Source: AG25 sp035517615
GTDB taxonomy: Bacteria; Gemmatimonadota; Gemmatimonadetes; Gemmatimonadales; GWC2-71-9
DNA: 64,000 nt
Assembly (NCBI GenBank): GCA_035517615.1
Contig: DATIYM010000020.1
Location: forward strand, 62,001 to 126,000
Reading direction: 5' to 3'
Position numbers and translations under genes: made by a program. The notes beneath the pieces are model-generated. The model ran no database searches. It had not been told where the DNA came from and saw nothing but the letters and a program-made list of their open reading frames with translations. Positions within the stretch are counted from its first letter, which is position 1, and each line of letters opens with the position of its first letter. This document shows positions 56,958 to 64,000 of the stretch, piece after piece.

Positions 56958-58076
56958 GTGAACGTTCCGCTGCTCGATCTCGTCGCGCAGTACCGCTCGA
57001 TACGAGACGAGGTCCTTCCGGCGCTTCAGGCGGTCATCGAATCGCAGCAGTTCATCATGGGTCCCGCCGTGGGACAGCTCGAGACCGCCGTCGCGGCGCT
57101 GTCGCACGCGCGGTTCGGGATTGCGTGCGCCAGCGGGACCGACGCGTTGCTCCTGCCGCTCAAGGCGCTTCAGTTCGTTGCCGGCGACGAGGTCATCACT
57201 ACGCCGTTCACGTTCTTCGCCACCGCGGGGGCGATCCACAACGCGGGCGGCCGGCCCGTGTTCGTGGACATCGAGCCGGATACGTTCAATCTCGATCCGC
57301 GAGCGGTGGACGCCGCCGTCACCCCGCGGACCCGCGTGATCCTTCCCGTTCACCTCTACGGACAAATGGCGGCGATGGAGCGCGTGCTCGCGACGGCGAG
57401 CCGCGCGGGCGGAGTGAAGGTGCTGGAAGACGCCGCCCAGGCGATCGGCGCGCGCCGCTCGATCGACGGCGAGTGGCGGATGGCGGGTGAGCTTGGCTGG
57501 GTCACCGGGTATTCGTTCTTTCCGAGCAAGAATCTGGGCGCCTGGGGCGACGCGGGGATGATGGTCACTTCGGACGAACGTACGGCCGAGCGGCTGCGCA
57601 AACTGCGCCTGCATGGCGGCGCCAAGCAATATCACCATGAGGAAGTGGGCACCAACTCCCGGCTCGACACGATGCAGGCCGCGGTGCTGCTGGCCAAGCT
57701 GCCGCATCTCGCGGCTTGGTCGGCCCGGCGCCGCGAGCATGCCGCCTACTACAGCGCCGCGCTTCAGGACGTGGCGGGCGTGCGGCCTCCGGTGATTGCC
57801 GCGAATAACGAGCACATCTTTCATCAGTACACGCTGCGCGTGGAGCGCCGCGATCAGCTGCAGGAGCATCTCAAGGCGCGCGGCATCGGCAGCGCGGTCT
57901 ACTATCCGCTGCCCCTGCACCTGCAGCCCTGCTTCGCGGATCTGGGCTATCGCCGTGGACAATTCCCCGAGGCGGAGCGCGCAGCGGCCGACGTGCTGTC
58001 GCTGCCCGTTTATCCCGAGCTCACGCGCGCGCAGCTCGACTACGTGATCGACGCGATCGCGGGCTTCTACGCATGA
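56958..58076 (+). CDS. wbpE: WbpE/WlbC-type sugar aminotransferase (DegT/DnrJ/EryC1 family)
   Basis: A 372-residue PLP enzyme. It starts VPLLDLVAQYRSIRDEVLPAL, has CASGTDALLLPLKAL, the Asp/Gln pair VLEDAAQAIGARR and the PLP-lysine motif SFFPSKNLGAWGDAGMM, then GTNSRLDTMQAAVLLAKL. It puts the amino group on C3 of UDP-3-keto-GlcNAcA. GTG 56958 is chosen because it gives the conserved N-terminus. Confidence 0.92.
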   Translation: MNVPLLDLVAQYRSIRDEVLPALQAVIESQQFIMGPAVGQLETAVAALSHARFGIACASGTDALLLPLKALQFVAGDEVITTPFTFFATAGAIHNAGGRPVFVDIEPDTFNLDPRAVDAAVTPRTRVILPVHLYGQMAAMERVLATASRAGGVKVLEDAAQAIGARRSIDGEWRMAGELGWVTGYSFFPSKNLGAWGDAGMMVTSDERTAERLRKLRLHGGAKQYHHEEVGTNSRLDTMQAAVLLAKLPHLAAWSARRREHAAYYSAALQDVAGVRPPVIAANNEHIFHQYTLRVERRDQLQEHLKARGIGSAVYYPLPLHLQPCFADLGYRRGQFPEAERAAADVLSLPVYPELTRAQLDYVIDAIAGFYA

Positions 58077-59083
58077 GCCGGATTCGTCTGGGCGTGGTCG
58101 GGGCGGGCGCGTGGGGGCGGAATCATGTGCGCACGGTGGCGGCGCTGGCGGAGGCTGAGCTTGCCGGCGTGTGCGACACCGATGCGAAAGTCCGGGAACG
58201 CGTGGCGCGGGCGTACCCGGGAGTGTTCGTCACGAGCGAGTTGCCGGCGCTGCTCGAGCGGGTTGACGGCGTCGTGATTGCCTCGCCGGCCACGACCCAT
58301 GCTAGCGTGGCGCTCGCGTGTATCGCGCACGGCACGCCGTGCCTGGTCGAGAAGCCATTCGCGCTCTCGGCCGCCGATGCGGCACGCGTGGCGCGCGAGG
58401 CTGCGGCGCAGCATACGCCCGTTGTGGCGGGCCACTTACTCCTGTTTCATCCGGCGATCGAGCGGCTGCGTTCATTGCTCGACGCGGGCGAGCTTGGTAA
58501 GATCTTTTACCTGTACGGGTTACGGGTTAACCTCGGCCAGGTTCGGGCCGACGAAAATGCGCTGTGGAGCTTCGGTCCGCACGATGTGTCTGTGGCACTC
58601 TACTTGCTCGGCGAGACTCCAGTCCGGGTAGCCGCGCAAGGCCGAGGCTATCTCCAGCCCAAGGTCGAAGACGTCGTCTTCGTCACTATGGATTTTGCGA
58701 GCGGTGTGCTGGGCCAAATGCAGCTATCGTGGCTCGACCCGCACAAGGAGCGAAAACTCACCGTGGTTGGGGCGCGCAAGATGGTCGTGTTCGACGACAT
58801 GGAGGCGCGGGAAAAGCTGCGCATCTATGATAAGGGCGTGGACCGGCCGCCCGAGTACCGTTCCTACGGTGAAAGCCTCGCGATTCGCGAAGGTGACATT
58901 TTCATCCCCAAGATTCCCAATGTCGAGCCGCTCGCGGCGGAGCTGGCGCATTTCGTCCGAGTGGTCCAGCGCGCGGAGCCGCCCCGGCCCGGCGCGGCCG
59001 CGGAAGACGCCGTGCACGTCGTGCGGGTGCTCGAAGCCGCGACGCGTTCGCTTGCACGCGGAGGAGTTCCAGAGGCCGTATGA
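58073..59083 (+). CDS. wbpB: Gfo/Idh/MocA-family oxidoreductase, WbpB/WlbA-like
   Basis: A 336-residue dehydrogenase with the NAD motif RLGVVGAGAWGRNHVRTVAAL, the substrate-site Lys in CLVEKPFALS, and GHLLLFHPAIERL. In the Wbp pathway it oxidises C3 of UDP-GlcNAcA, feeding the aminotransferase. Its ATG overlaps the aminotransferase stop and its stop overlaps the wbpA gene (four bases each). Confidence 0.85.
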   Translation: MSRIRLGVVGAGAWGRNHVRTVAALAEAELAGVCDTDAKVRERVARAYPGVFVTSELPALLERVDGVVIASPATTHASVALACIAHGTPCLVEKPFALSAADAARVAREAAAQHTPVVAGHLLLFHPAIERLRSLLDAGELGKIFYLYGLRVNLGQVRADENALWSFGPHDVSVALYLLGETPVRVAAQGRGYLQPKVEDVVFVTMDFASGVLGQMQLSWLDPHKERKLTVVGARKMVVFDDMEAREKLRIYDKGVDRPPEYRSYGESLAIREGDIFIPKIPNVEPLAAELAHFVRVVQRAEPPRPGAAAEDAVHVVRVLEAATRSLARGGVPEAV

Positions 59084-60435
59084 GTTCTGCTTCTGCCCCC
59101 GCAGTGATGGCACAGTCCCCGAGTGATGTGTTGCTCACGAAAGCTCACGATCATACGGCGCTGATCGGGATTGTCGGGCTGGGCTACGTGGGACTTCCGC
59201 TGGCGATGGAGTTTGCGCGCGCCGGATTTCGCGTGCTCGGATTCGACGTGAGTACCCGGGTGGTCGACGGCCTCAACGCCGGGCGCTCGCACGTCCAGGA
59301 CGTTCCGTCGGCCGACCTCGCGCGCTGGACCAGCGCGCGGCAATTCACCGCCACCACGGACCTGCTGCGTCTGAAAGAGCCGGACGTCGTATCGATCTGC
59401 GTTCCCACGCCGCTCTCCAAGACCAAGGACCCGGACGTCAGCTACGTGCTCGCGGCAACCGAGTCCGTCAAGCAGACGCTCCGGCGCGGCCAGCTGATCG
59501 CACTCGAATCGACCACGTACCCGGGGACGACACGGGAACTGATGCTGCCCGCGCTCGAGAGCACCGGTCTCAAGGTGGGAGTCGATTTCTTCCTCGCGTT
59601 TTCGCCCGAGCGCGTGGATCCCGGCAATCCGAAGTGGAACACGCACAATACCCCCAAGGTCGTGGGCGGCATTACCGAGGCGTGCCGCCGCGTGGCCATG
59701 GCGGTCTACCAGCCGGCCATCGAGCGCCTCGTCCCCGTCTCGTCCACGGAGGCCGCGGAGCTCGTCAAGATTCTCGAGAACACGTTCCGCTCGGTGAATA
59801 TCGGGCTCGTCAATGAGATGGCGATCGTGTGCGACAAGCTCGGCGTGAACGTGTGGGAAGTCATCGACGCGGCCGCCACGAAGCCGTTCGGGTTCATGAA
59901 GTTCACGCCGGGTCCGGGCGTGGGCGGTCACTGCATTCCGCTGGATCCGCATTACCTCGCGTGGAAGATGCGGACCCTGAACTACCGCACCCGCTTCATC
60001 GAGCTCGCGGGCGAGATCAACGCCGCGATGCCGGAGTACTGGGTCGGACGCGTGGTGGACCACCTGAACGAGCACGGCAAAGCCGCGCGCGGCAGCCGCG
60101 TGCTCGTGTTGGGCGTCGCCTACAAGAAGGATATCGGCGATATCCGCGAGAGCCCCGCGCTCGACGTGGTGCGGCTCTTGGAACGCCGCGGCGCCGTGGT
60201 CTCCTACCACGACCCCCACGTCGCCGTCCTCAAGGAAGAGGATATCGACCTCAAGTCCGTGCCGTTGAACGCGCAGACGCTCGAGGCCGTGGATTGCGTG
60301 ATCATCGTGACTGATCACGCGGGAGTGGATTACGGTCTCGTGGCCCGACACGCGAAGGTCGTGGTCGACACGCGGAATGCGCTCCCGCGTTCGCGCCGGG
60401 ATGGCGGCGCCGACGGCGGAGGAACGAGCGCGTGA
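59080..60435 (+). CDS. wbpA: UDP-N-acetyl-D-glucosamine 6-dehydrogenase (WbpA type)
   Basis: A 451-residue UDP-sugar dehydrogenase: NAD motif IGIVGLGYVGLPLAMEFARAGF, catalytic segment GPGVGGHCIPLDPHYLAWK with the active-site Cys, and C-terminal GVAYKKDIGDIRESPALDVVRLL. The Wbp type oxidises UDP-GlcNAc to UDP-GlcNAcA. It overlaps its neighbours on both sides by four bases. Confidence 0.93.
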   Translation: MSSASAPAVMAQSPSDVLLTKAHDHTALIGIVGLGYVGLPLAMEFARAGFRVLGFDVSTRVVDGLNAGRSHVQDVPSADLARWTSARQFTATTDLLRLKEPDVVSICVPTPLSKTKDPDVSYVLAATESVKQTLRRGQLIALESTTYPGTTRELMLPALESTGLKVGVDFFLAFSPERVDPGNPKWNTHNTPKVVGGITEACRRVAMAVYQPAIERLVPVSSTEAAELVKILENTFRSVNIGLVNEMAIVCDKLGVNVWEVIDAAATKPFGFMKFTPGPGVGGHCIPLDPHYLAWKMRTLNYRTRFIELAGEINAAMPEYWVGRVVDHLNEHGKAARGSRVLVLGVAYKKDIGDIRESPALDVVRLLERRGAVVSYHDPHVAVLKEEDIDLKSVPLNAQTLEAVDCVIIVTDHAGVDYGLVARHAKVVVDTRNALPRSRRDGGADGGGTSA

Positions 60436-61751
60436 AGGTTGCCGTTGTCGGAACGGGGTATGTCGGGCTCGTGGTTGGTTCCTGCCTCGCGGAGACCGGC
60501 AACGATGTCATCTGCGCCGATCTCGATGCGGGGAAGATCGCGAACCTGCGGGAGAATCGGCTGCCCATCTACGAACCGGGGCTCGAGCCGATCGTCATCC
60601 GAAACCAGCGGGTGGGGCGGCTCCAGTTTACCACCGACATCGGAACGGCCATCGAGCGATCGGATGTGATCTTCATCGCGGTCGGGACGCCCCAGGACGA
60701 GGATGGCTCGGCCGATCTCCAGCATGTGCTCGATGTGGCGCGGGCCATCGGTCGTCACATGAACGGCGCCAAGACGATTGTCACGAAGAGCACGGTTCCG
60801 GTCGGTACGGCGGAGCGGGTGCGGGCGGAGATCGCCCGTCTCACGAAGTGCCCGTTTCACATCTGCTCCAACCCGGAGTTCTTGAAGGAAGGGGCCGCGG
60901 TCGAAGACTTCATGAAGCCCGACCGGGTGGTCATCGGGGTCGACTCTCCCGAAGCGAGCCAGATCATGGGCGAGCTGTACGCGCCGTTCGTCCGCACCGG
61001 CAATCCGATCATCTTCATGGATATCCCCTCGGCCGAGATGACCAAGTACGCGGCGAACGCGATGCTCGCGACCCGCATCTCGTTCATGAATCAGATCGCG
61101 CAGCTGTGCGAAGTCGCGGGCGCCGACGTGACTCGCGTACGCAAGGGGCTGGGGACGGATCGCCGGATCGGGCCCGCATTCCTGTTCCCAGGGCCCGGGT
61201 ACGGGGGCTCGTGCTTTCCCAAGGACGTGCAAGCGCTGATCCGGACCGGGGAGGAGCGCGGCGTACCGCTCGAGATCCTGAGGGCGGTCGAATCGGCCAA
61301 CCAACGGCAGAAACTCGTGCTGTTCGAAAAGCTGCAGCGCCACTTCAATGGCTCGCTCGCCGGATCGACGATTGCGGTCTGGGGGCTCGCGTTCAAGGCC
61401 GAGACCGACGACGTACGCGAAAGCCCGGCGCTGGTGCTCATCGAGGCGTTGCTCGAGGCCGGCGCGAAAGTCCGGGTCCACGATCCCGCGGCGATCGAGT
61501 CCGCCCGGCGTCACCTCCAACATCGCGTGGTATACGCCGCCCATGCCTACGAGGCGCTGGAAGGCGCCACGGCGCTCGCGATCCTGACTGAATGGCTCGA
61601 GTACCGCAATCCTGACTTCGACCGCATCAGAGGGCTGCTCTCGCGTCCCCTGATCGTCGACGGGCGGAATCTCTATGATCCGGACCGCATGGCCCGACTG
61701 GGATTCACCTACGACAGTATCGGACGGCGACTCGCGTGCGCCTCCTCGTAA
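60432..61751 (+). CDS. ugd: UDP-glucose 6-dehydrogenase
   Basis: A 439-residue enzyme with VAVVGTGYVGLVVGSCLAETGNDV, the catalytic FPGPGYGGSCFPKDVQALI (Cys) and GLAFKAETDDVRESPALVLIEALLEAG. It makes UDP-glucuronate. The next gene, overlapping by 16 bases, decarboxylates UDP-glucuronate, so the pair yields UDP-xylose. It is a second, distinct member of the same family as wbpA next door. Confidence 0.95.
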   Translation: MKVAVVGTGYVGLVVGSCLAETGNDVICADLDAGKIANLRENRLPIYEPGLEPIVIRNQRVGRLQFTTDIGTAIERSDVIFIAVGTPQDEDGSADLQHVLDVARAIGRHMNGAKTIVTKSTVPVGTAERVRAEIARLTKCPFHICSNPEFLKEGAAVEDFMKPDRVVIGVDSPEASQIMGELYAPFVRTGNPIIFMDIPSAEMTKYAANAMLATRISFMNQIAQLCEVAGADVTRVRKGLGTDRRIGPAFLFPGPGYGGSCFPKDVQALIRTGEERGVPLEILRAVESANQRQKLVLFEKLQRHFNGSLAGSTIAVWGLAFKAETDDVRESPALVLIEALLEAGAKVRVHDPAAIESARRHLQHRVVYAAHAYEALEGATALAILTEWLEYRNPDFDRIRGLLSRPLIVDGRNLYDPDRMARLGFTYDSIGRRLACASS

Positions 61752-62668
61752 CCGGCGCCGCGGGATTTCTCGGGTCGCATCTCTGCGACCGCTTGATTGC
61801 CGCCGGGCACCGCGTAGTGGGGGTAGACAACTTCATCACGGGATCGCAGGCCAATCTCGCCCACCTGAAGCACAATCCGAATTTTCAGTTCGTGGTGCAC
61901 GACGTCACCAACTTCATCGATGTCTCGGGTCCACTCGACGGCGTGTTGCACTTCGCGAGCCCCGCGAGTCCGGTGGACTACCTGGAGTATCCGATTCAGA
62001 CGCTCAAAGTGGGCTCGCTGGGCACGTACCGGGGCCTCGGGTTATCCAAGGCGAAGAACGCGAGGTTCCTGCTGGCCTCGACCTCCGAGGTGTACGGCGA
62101 CCCGCTGGTGCATCCGCAGCCTGAGAGCTATTGGGGTAACGTCAATCCCGTGGGTCCGCGCGGCGTGTACGACGAAGCCAAACGCTTCGCCGAGGCCATG
62201 ACGATGGCATACCATCGCTTCCACGGCGTCGACACGCGCATCGTGCGGATCTTCAACACCTATGGGCCGCGCATGCGGCCCCACGATGGACGGGTGGTCT
62301 CGAACTTCATCGTACAGGCGTTGCAGGGCGAGCCGCTCACCGTCTACGGCGACGGGTCGCAAACCCGCTCGTTCTGTTATGTCGACGATCTCATCGACGG
62401 GATCGTGCGGTTGTTCGAACGCGGCGAGGCCGAGCCCACCAACATCGGGAACCCGAACGAGTTTACCGTTCGGCAGTTGGCGGAACAGGTCCTCCGGCTC
62501 ACGGGTTCACGGAGCCAGATCGTCGAGCGTCCCCTGCCCACCGACGATCCCAAAGTCCGCAAACCCGATATCCGGCGCGCCTGCACGACGCTGGGATGGG
62601 AGCCCCGTGTGGCGCTCGAGGAGGGTCTCACGCGGACCATCGAGTATTTCCGAACCACAATTCGCTAA
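61736..62668 (+). CDS. uxs: UDP-glucuronate decarboxylase (UDP-xylose synthase)
   Basis: A 310-residue extended SDR: RLLVTGAAGFLGSHLCDRLIAAGH, the signature HFASPASPVDYLEYPIQTLKVGSLGT, STSEVYGDP, the catalytic Tyr-Lys in GVYDEAKRFAEAM, and RIFNTYGPRMRPHDGRVVSNFI. All are characteristic of UXS. GTG 61736 overlaps ugd by 16 bases. It ends the sugar-nucleotide operon. Confidence 0.94.
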   Translation: MRLLVTGAAGFLGSHLCDRLIAAGHRVVGVDNFITGSQANLAHLKHNPNFQFVVHDVTNFIDVSGPLDGVLHFASPASPVDYLEYPIQTLKVGSLGTYRGLGLSKAKNARFLLASTSEVYGDPLVHPQPESYWGNVNPVGPRGVYDEAKRFAEAMTMAYHRFHGVDTRIVRIFNTYGPRMRPHDGRVVSNFIVQALQGEPLTVYGDGSQTRSFCYVDDLIDGIVRLFERGEAEPTNIGNPNEFTVRQLAEQVLRLTGSRSQIVERPLPTDDPKVRKPDIRRACTTLGWEPRVALEEGLTRTIEYFRTTIR

Positions 62669-62772
62669 AAGTTCCACGCCGACCTTCGGGGCTCTCGCCC
62701 GGCAGGCCATTCGTTCCGCCATTCCCTGTCTATATTAGAACCGGCCTTTTCGGCACGGGATGAGGCGTACCA

Positions 62773-63579
62773 ATGGACGTGAGCCCCGAACACCTCGTCG
62801 AGCAAGCGCTGGAACGGTTCCAGCTGCAGGACTACTATGGTGCCATCCACCTTCTCGAAGAGGTGGTCGCCACCGGCCGCGCATTTGCCGACGCGCATCA
62901 TTTGCTGGGATTGTCGTATTCGCTGGTCGGCCAGTCGGAACAGGCGCTCTCGCAATTCGATCGCGCGCTCGAGCTCAATCCGCGCTACGTCGAAGCGCTG
63001 ATTCATCGCGCCATCGTCCTGAACGAGGTGGGGCGGGAGGACGAAGCCGACGCCATGTTGCGGCGGGCGGCCCACGCGGGGGCCGAGTACCGCCAGGGCT
63101 TTCCGGCGCACGTCGCCGCAAAGCTCGCAAACCAGCACGCCGCGCTGGCGGACGCGTATGTCGAGGCTGGCGGCCTCAACCAGGCCGTCGGCCAGTACCG
63201 GGAAGCGCTCGATCTTGGACCATCGTTCCACGATTTGAGGTATAAGCTCGGGCGCGTGCTCCTCGAGGCGGGACGAGCACTCGATGCGCGGGACGAATTC
63301 ACCGCGATCGTGCGCGAACGGCCCAGTTATCTCGACGCCGCCGCCATGCTGGGTCTCGCGTGCTACCTCGCCGGCGACGGACTGTCGGCGCGCGCCGTCT
63401 GGGAGGAATGCCGCGAACGGCATCCCGAAGACCCGCGGGTGGAAGCCTATCTCGCCATGTTGGCCCGGAGTGACGAAGCCCCTCCCACGGTGGCCGCCGG
63501 TCACGGGGCTCCGCGCGCCGGGAATGGGGGCGGCGGACCGCTCCACTCGCCGAAGGGACCGCGCAGGAACACGCCGTGA
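62773..63579 (+). CDS. Tetratricopeptide-repeat protein
   Basis: A 268-residue soluble protein made of six or so TPR units (for example AHHLLGLSYSLVGQSEQALSQF, ALADAYVEAGGLNQAVGQYREAL, AAMLGLACYLAGDGLSARAVW), with a Gly/Pro-rich tail. It is likely a protein-interaction scaffold; no partner is known. The 104-base gap upstream contains TATATT (62731-62736), a possible -10 box without a clear -35. The stop overlaps the next gene (GTGA). Confidence 0.85.
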   Translation: MDVSPEHLVEQALERFQLQDYYGAIHLLEEVVATGRAFADAHHLLGLSYSLVGQSEQALSQFDRALELNPRYVEALIHRAIVLNEVGREDEADAMLRRAAHAGAEYRQGFPAHVAAKLANQHAALADAYVEAGGLNQAVGQYREALDLGPSFHDLRYKLGRVLLEAGRALDARDEFTAIVRERPSYLDAAAMLGLACYLAGDGLSARAVWEECRERHPEDPRVEAYLAMLARSDEAPPTVAAGHGAPRAGNGGGGPLHSPKGPRRNTP

Positions 63580-64000
63580 AGTGCTTCACCGCCGTGGTGG
63601 TGCTCGTTGGCCTCGCCTGTGCCAAGAGCGCCGCCGACCACGAAGAGCTGGGTGATCGCGCGTATGCCGCTGGATCGTACCGCGACGCTCTCGCCGAATA
63701 CCAGCTGGGATTGCGAGCGCAACCCACCGCTGATCTGCACGCCAAAGCAGCGGCGGCCGCGTTGCATGCGGAGGACTGGGGGCTCGCCTCGGCTGAATAC
63801 CGGGCCCTGGCCGAGCAGGACCACTCGAGGTTGGGTGAAGCGGCCGCGGGGATCGACCGGGTGGCACGGGCGGCCCTTGCAGCCAAGGACCGGGCCGATC
63901 TGGGGACCGCCTTGCGCGACATGCTCGCCATCTCCCCATCGCGTCCGCTGGGGCGCTATGCCCGTGTGGCAGCGCTCGATGCCGCGGATCGAGGAGATAC
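63576..64000 (+). CDS. TPR-type lipoprotein, 3' end cut off by the window
   Basis: The GTG start overlaps the preceding TPR gene. The N-terminus is a lipoprotein signal (FTAVVVLVGLAC), followed by TPR-like helices (DHEELGDRAYAAGSYRDALAEYQLGL, AEDWGLASAEYRALAEQD). The frame is open to the last base (about 141 codons visible). It is probably membrane-attached and works with the upstream soluble TPR protein. Confidence 0.8.
   Translation, partial: MKCFTAVVVLVGLACAKSAADHEELGDRAYAAGSYRDALAEYQLGLRAQPTADLHAKAAAAALHAEDWGLASAEYRALAEQDHSRLGEAAAGIDRVARAALAAKDRADLGTALRDMLAISPSRPLGRYARVAALDAADRGD

Overview
The window is GC-rich chromosomal DNA from a Gram-negative-type (diderm) bacterium. It has TonB/ExbB/ExbD proteins, several lipoproteins with a lipobox, and genes for nucleotide-activated surface sugars. 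Overall gene style resembles Gemmatimonadota, but that placement is an inference from gene content only. Coding density is very high. Most neighbouring genes overlap by 1-4 bases (ATGA/GTGA junctions), so long co-transcribed runs are likely. There are no insertion sequences, phage genes or CRISPR arrays.

Layout. 0-3.6 kb: sensor kinase (cut by the window edge), OmpR-type regulator and second sensor kinase. 3.6-6.7 kb: TonB-ExbB-ExbD-ExbD-TonB energy-transduction set. 6.7-10.4 kb: proton-pumping pyrophosphatase and an amino-acid permease. 10.4-19.2 kb: sugar kinase, two sodium/solute symporters, an A-type Fe-S protein, and an AmiE-like/NagZ/NamZ set that looks like cell-wall amino-sugar recovery. 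19.3-24.8 kb: inositol-lipid pair (CDP-alcohol transferase, inositol-phosphate synthase) and a copper set (cupredoxin, CopA, CopZ). 24.9-33.3 kb: 2-oxo-acid dehydrogenase E1a/E1b/E2, PHP phosphoesterase, a peroxiredoxin, two SDRs, thioredoxin reductase and an MBL-fold hydrolase. 33.2-34.9 kb: zinc-ribbon protein, flippase-like membrane protein and an AhpD-like protein. 35.0-35.7 kb: a c-di-GMP-I riboswitch ahead of a type IV pilin. 35.8-41.5 kb: aspartase, Rrf2 regulator, rhodanese, and a CysM / JAMM protease / CysO-MoeZ fusion set for sulfur-carrier cysteine synthesis. 41.6-46.8 kb: tRNA-Leu, SmpB, amidase, TPR lipoprotein, PyrD, PyrF. 46.8-50.1 kb: alpha ribosomal operon (rpmJ-rpsM-rpsK-rpsD-rpoA-rplQ) with rpmB facing it. 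50.2-62.7 kb: GDP-rhamnose genes, carB, murB and a Wbp-type UDP-diacetamido-glucuronate pathway with ugd and uxs. 62.8-64 kb: TPR proteins.

Most notable: two genes carry an in-frame TGA exactly where the family has its catalytic cysteine. One is the peroxiredoxin at 29740-30180, the other the AhpD-like protein at 34335-34877 (minus). Each TGA is followed at the right distance by a small hairpin of bacterial SECIS type. I read both as selenoproteins. Other highlights are the c-di-GMP riboswitch with its own terminator in front of a pilin, the CysO-MoeZ fusion with an internal Gly-Gly next to a JAMM protease, and an IscR-like dyad before the rhodanese gene.
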